64,000 nt of DNA from Forficula auricularia (taxonomy: Eukaryota; Arthropoda; Insecta; Dermaptera; Forficulidae). The stretch is taken from assembly GCA_024734495.1 (NCBI GenBank), contig JALMQS010000055.1:9831652-9895651 (forward strand). The letters are read 5' to 3'. The translations under genes and the position numbers were made by a program. How positions within the stretch are numbered: the first letter of the stretch is position 1; each line of letters begins with the position of its first letter. The notes below the pieces were generated by a model. The model had not been told where the DNA came from, did not search any database, and was given only the letters and a program-made list of their open reading frames with translations. Shown here piece by piece: positions 61,112 to 64,000 of this stretch.

Positions 61112-62598
61112 TTACCTGAATGAATGGAATGTTTTTAAAAATGGGTCATTGATAATTTCTAGTTTTTCATTTAAAGATTCAATTGGGCTTTTTTCCAAGG
61201 ATTTTAAAATTTCAATGGATTCTTTTAAAGAAAGAATTAAGGGGTCATTGAATTCTTTGATCAATTTAATTTTGGATTGATCTGGAAAACTATGATTATT
61301 AGCATTTAAATGCTCTGCAAATGCATAATTTTCATATTTTAATTTGTAGGCCCTCTTGTGTTCATTGATCCTAATGGATAAATTTCTTTCTGTTTTTCCT
61401 ATATAAGTTGCATTGCAATCTTGGCATGTCAATTTATATAGACCGGATTTTTCATTTTCCGGAATTTTATCTTTAATTTGACTTAATTCACTTCCTAATG
61501 TATATGGTGATCTAAAGATTGTCGCGTACCCTAAAGATTTTAATTTATGTTTTATTTTTTCGGACATCTTACCATAATATGGTAATATTAGTTTTGGCAG
61601 ATCTTTAATTTGGGAATTTTGTGAATAGATTAAATTTAAATTTGATTTTTGAATTTTTCCTTTTAATATTTGATCTATTAAATTGCTTTGATAACCATTA
61701 TTCTTAGCTATTTCTTTAATTATCTCTAGTTCTGTTAAAATATGCTCTTTCTTTAATGGGATACTATTTAAACAGTGGATCATTGAATTGAATGCTGCTA
61801 ATATATGTGACATTGGTCGACAAGCCATGTTGTCAATTACGGTATCTGTAGATGTCTCTTTCCTATAAATTTCGAATGTGTGTTTATTTTTTTCAATTTT
61901 AATTTTAAGGTCTAAATAATTTAATGTTTTTTCTTTTTCTATTTCTACGGTAAATTTGATTTTTTCATGTAATGAATTTATATGTTTTATGAATTTATTG
62001 AGAATTCTTTCAGTCCCTGTCCATAAGACAATCACATCGTCAACATATCTATAATAATATTTGATATATTGAGAGAATTCGCACTTTATATTTAAAAATT
62101 GTTTTTCGAAATGTTTTAGAAAAATTTCGGCAAATAATGGTGACAGAGGGTTTCCGATTGCTAAGCCATTTTTTGTTCATAAAATTTATCGTTGTATTGG
62201 AAAAAATTTTGGTTTAGACATAAATCCATCAAATCACTTAGGTCTGTTTTTTCATTTATGTTCAAATTTGGACATGTATAAATTATCTGGTCCACTAGGT
62301 CTTTTGTTTCTGAAGGGGGGACGTTTGTAAATAAACTTGTGATATCTAAAGAGATTAATTTTGCGTTATTGGGGATATCTATGTTTTTAATTTTATTTAT
62401 TAAGTCTAATGAATTTAAAATTGAGTGATCTGGTTGAAAATTAGTTTTTTCTTTGAAGATTTTATTTAATCTTTTGGGTAATTTTGTTACACACGCTCCT
62501 GAGTAACTAACTACAGGTCTAATTGGTATTTCGTCTAGTTTTTCAGATTTATGAATTTTCGGAAGAAGAAAAAGACATATATTTTTCAAAATTTTCAA
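61112..62598 (-). pseudogene. Penelope reverse transcriptase/GIY-YIG endonuclease, one frameshift
   Basis: The N-terminal part (62598-62161, 145 residues) has LLPKIHK, IPIRPVVSYSGACVTKLPKR and LDITSLFTNVPPSET, typical Penelope RT motifs. The frame is then broken in NDKFYEQKM, where a missing G turns the expected G-L-A into A-stop. It continues at once with AIGNPLSPLFAEIFLKHFEK, YYYRYVDDVIVLW (catalytic YVDD), and in 62035-61112 the thumb (TLNYLDLKIK), MACRPMSHILAAF, LKSLGYATIFRSPYTLG, and the endonuclease SGLYKLTCQDCNATYIGKTE with RNLSIRINEHKRA. Only the extreme N-terminus is lacking. The element copied itself by target-primed reverse transcription; this copy is inactive. Confidence 0.9.
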
Positions 62599-62650
62599 TG
62601 TATAAATCTTAATTTGTAACTGATTTGTGACTAAATACTGAAATATTTGT

Positions 62651-62696
62651 GATAGACTGATGATGAAGGCAATGCCTTCGAAACTATAGTCTCTAG
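62651..62696 (+). ncRNA. Hammerhead-like ribozyme, inverted end of the Penelope element
   Basis: CTGATGA at 62657-62663, stem II GAAGGC/GCCTTC with loop AAT and one unpaired T, GAAAC at 62680-62684, TATA loop, GTC at 62689-62691. Stem I: TAGA (62653-62656) pairs with TCTA (62692-62695). Cleavage is predicted after C62691. This is the most complete ribozyme-like motif in the window. Confidence 0.65.
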
Positions 62697-62946
62697 AAAT
62701 AATTAAAAATTATTTTATTTAAGAAACAGAAGACTCTCTCATTTTATTTTTAACCTAAAATAAAAACAATTCTGTTACCATCGACAGTGAAATCTTTTAT
62801 TCAACTAATATTCAATAGTCGACAAGATAAAATTCATACCAGGCATCGGCTCATAAAAATTAAAAAAAAATTCTAAGTTCACGGGAGAAGTGAAACTTGT
62901 TTATTATACTTAAGTTGTAATTGAAACTAAATAAACTCGGGAGCAG

Positions 62947-63117
62947 CTAAATCGACTCTGCGGCGGGTATTCGCTCTCTGAGTGAAGGCACCAGTCTCCT
63001 GAAACCTTCTGAGACAGCAGACTGACTTAAGTTCAATTGAAGAGCCTCTTTGGTTTTGGCTCTTTCCAACAGAGCAACATCTTGAGCGTCAAGTATTGGC
63101 GTAGTATCCATGATTTT
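62947..63117 (-). CDS. Small exon, 54 codons, unknown protein
   Basis: On the minus strand, an acceptor (CATTGCTTTCAG) precedes AAAATC and an ATG at 63111. The frame reads MDTTPILDAQDVALLERAKT, KEALQLNLSQSAVSEGFRRL, VPSLRERIPAAESI, stop at 62947-62949. It is GC-richer than its surroundings and is followed by AT-rich sequence with AATAAA (complement of TTTATT near 62900), as for a terminal exon. The frame is also open back to the acceptor, so the ATG may be internal and the gene may have further exons to the right. The protein is predicted polar and helical, with no signal peptide or known domain recognised. Not a transposon by any feature I can see. Confidence 0.55.
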   Translation of the reverse strand, partial: KIMDTTPILDAQDVALLERAKTKEALQLNLSQSAVSEGFRRLVPSLRERIPAAESI

Positions 63118-63360
63118 CTGAAAGCAATGGTGTCAATTTGCGGAGATGAATTCAGCTCAACTGGTGAAAAGCGATTAATTTGAATAATTGGTTACATAGG
63201 ATTTTATAAGGCAATTGCAACCAACAAGTAGCTGCTGCTAGGAACAGCATTTTTTCCAGTTCAGCCATTCGGATCACATAATTTAAAAAGTAATGAACCA
63301 ATTTGCATGATATTAATATCAATGTAAAACTGAATAAATAAGCTTTAAGAATATATATAC
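63118..63360. other. Presumed intron or flank of the small exon
   Basis: AT-rich with a polypyrimidine tract at the acceptor. No further exon could be assigned. Confidence 0.3.
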
Positions 63361-63785
63361 ACTTGTGAGCAAAAAAATCGGCCCACCTCTAAATTTTCAC
63401 CTTCATAAGGAATAAATCCAAAAAAATGCTTTTATTTCGAAAAATGAAATTATAGTGAAAAGAATGAACTCTTGGCTTGAAAAAAATATACACTTAAGTA
63501 TCTAAAGACATTCGATGTTTTTTTAAGAAGTTGAGAAAAAAGTTGAAAAAACACTAAATAAAATTCGGGATTTTAGTGTTATAAAACGAAAAAACAGATA
63601 AAATAAAAAAAGAATATGTATTTTAATGACTAGTATTGAAACCCCTGACCTTAACTGCTTCTACTACAATACGTTTTTTCATCGATTTTATTTGAATGTT
63701 TCAATGAAGTTTTGTGGAATATTGTCCCATTCTTCTTCAATGACCACTTTATGTTCCTGCAAATTGACATTAATATCTGGAAGGT
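63361..63785 (-). pseudogene. Tc1-like element fragment
   Basis: The left end CACTTGTGAGCAAAAAAATC then GGCCCACC is a Tc1-type terminus. On the minus strand at about 63680-63780 INVNLQEHKVVIEEEWDNIP with QNFIETFK is the final helix region of a Tc1 transposase (the I-EEW-xIP motif). The catalytic domain is missing. Confidence 0.65.
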
Positions 63786-64000
63786 ATAAAAATTAAAGTT
63801 AAATGTTGATTGTGATGTTTCAATTTTTAGTGGAGACCCCTGGAATATACGAAACCATTTCAACAGACTTGTTCTGCTTAAGGCTACCCTACAGATAAAT
63901 AATTTTTAACTTCAATTATTATTCTATTAGACTAAAAAATTATAGTGTATAGGATGTATAGGATGCCTGGCCCTGATCCTTCTCTTGAGTTCGTCCCAAA
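63786..64000. other. Right edge of the window; nothing identified
   Basis: AT-rich then a short direct repeat TATAGGATG. No gene recognised. Confidence 0.3.

Larger units (their letters stand above)
60855..62770 (-). mobile_element. Penelope-like element flanked by inverted ends
   Basis: About 190 bases at 60860-61015 are inverted at 62580-62765 (AAATGAGAGAGTCTTCTG and CAGAAGACTCTCTCATTT outermost; TTCAGTATTTAGTTACAAAT and complement inside). Between them lies one minus-strand ORF for reverse transcriptase plus GIY-YIG endonuclease. Both ends contain hammerhead-like cores. The arrangement, with a 5'-truncated body and an inverted end copy, is typical of Penelope insertions. Confidence 0.85.

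Overview
This is AT-rich eukaryotic genomic DNA, almost certainly from an insect. The genes are split by GT-AG introns. The only large single-exon gene is a divergent insect-type ionotropic receptor. Most of the rest is transposon debris: mariner, Tc1, pogo, hAT, TTAA-target and Harbinger-type elements, Helitrons, LINEs, tRNA-derived SINEs, solo LTRs and a Penelope-like element. Nothing bacterial, no CRISPR array and no operon was seen. The order of insect cannot be fixed from this sequence.

Host genes. (1) Two paralogous purple acid phosphatases (ACP7 type) lie head to head. Copy A is on the minus strand, with exon 1 at 12625-12742, exon 2 at 9051-9239, exon 3 at 4736-4944 and exon 4 at 147-244, and it runs off the left edge. 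Copy B is on the plus strand with seven exons: 26573-26700, 34384-34572, 38695-38903, 40033-40130, 40195-40372, 45923-46065 and 47472-47643; its last exon(s) were not found. Exons 2, 3 and 4 have identical lengths and phases in both copies. Copy B has open reading frames throughout but has lost two splice donors (exon 1 AT, exon 4 TA). (2) An intact 589-residue ionotropic receptor lies on the minus strand at 55618-57387, and a second, decayed copy of its 5' region lies at 60440-60670. (3) A small terminal-type exon of unknown identity lies at 62947-63117 on the minus strand.

Mobile DNA by region. 0-13 kb: introns of copy A, filled by a Helitron remnant, TA-target MITEs, four TTAA-target elements, LINE pieces and Penelope-type foldbacks. 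13-26 kb: the divergent intergenic region, with a complete non-autonomous Helitron, a pogo transposase fragment, a 3.8-kb TIR element carrying a 2.2-kb hairpin and a solo LTR, and a decayed mariner. 26-48 kb: introns of copy B, with a second copy of the 3.8-kb element type (carrying a hAT), a SINE, an LTR cut by a 100-N gap, a mariner with an intact transposase, and a LINE copy hit by four Harbinger-type MITEs, a solo LTR and a hAT MITE. 48-64 kb: LINE/SINE composites, hAT, the receptor, a nearly complete Penelope-like ORF and a Tc1 fragment.

The most interesting signals are these: Penelope-type ends, and several foldback elements, carrying hammerhead-ribozyme-like cores; many long inverted repeats able to form dsRNA; paired filled and empty sites that prove individual insertions; a roughly 115-bp tandem module shared by Helitrons and an unrelated TIR element; and selective loss of splice donors in one phosphatase copy. 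All calls come from reading the sequence; no database search was run.
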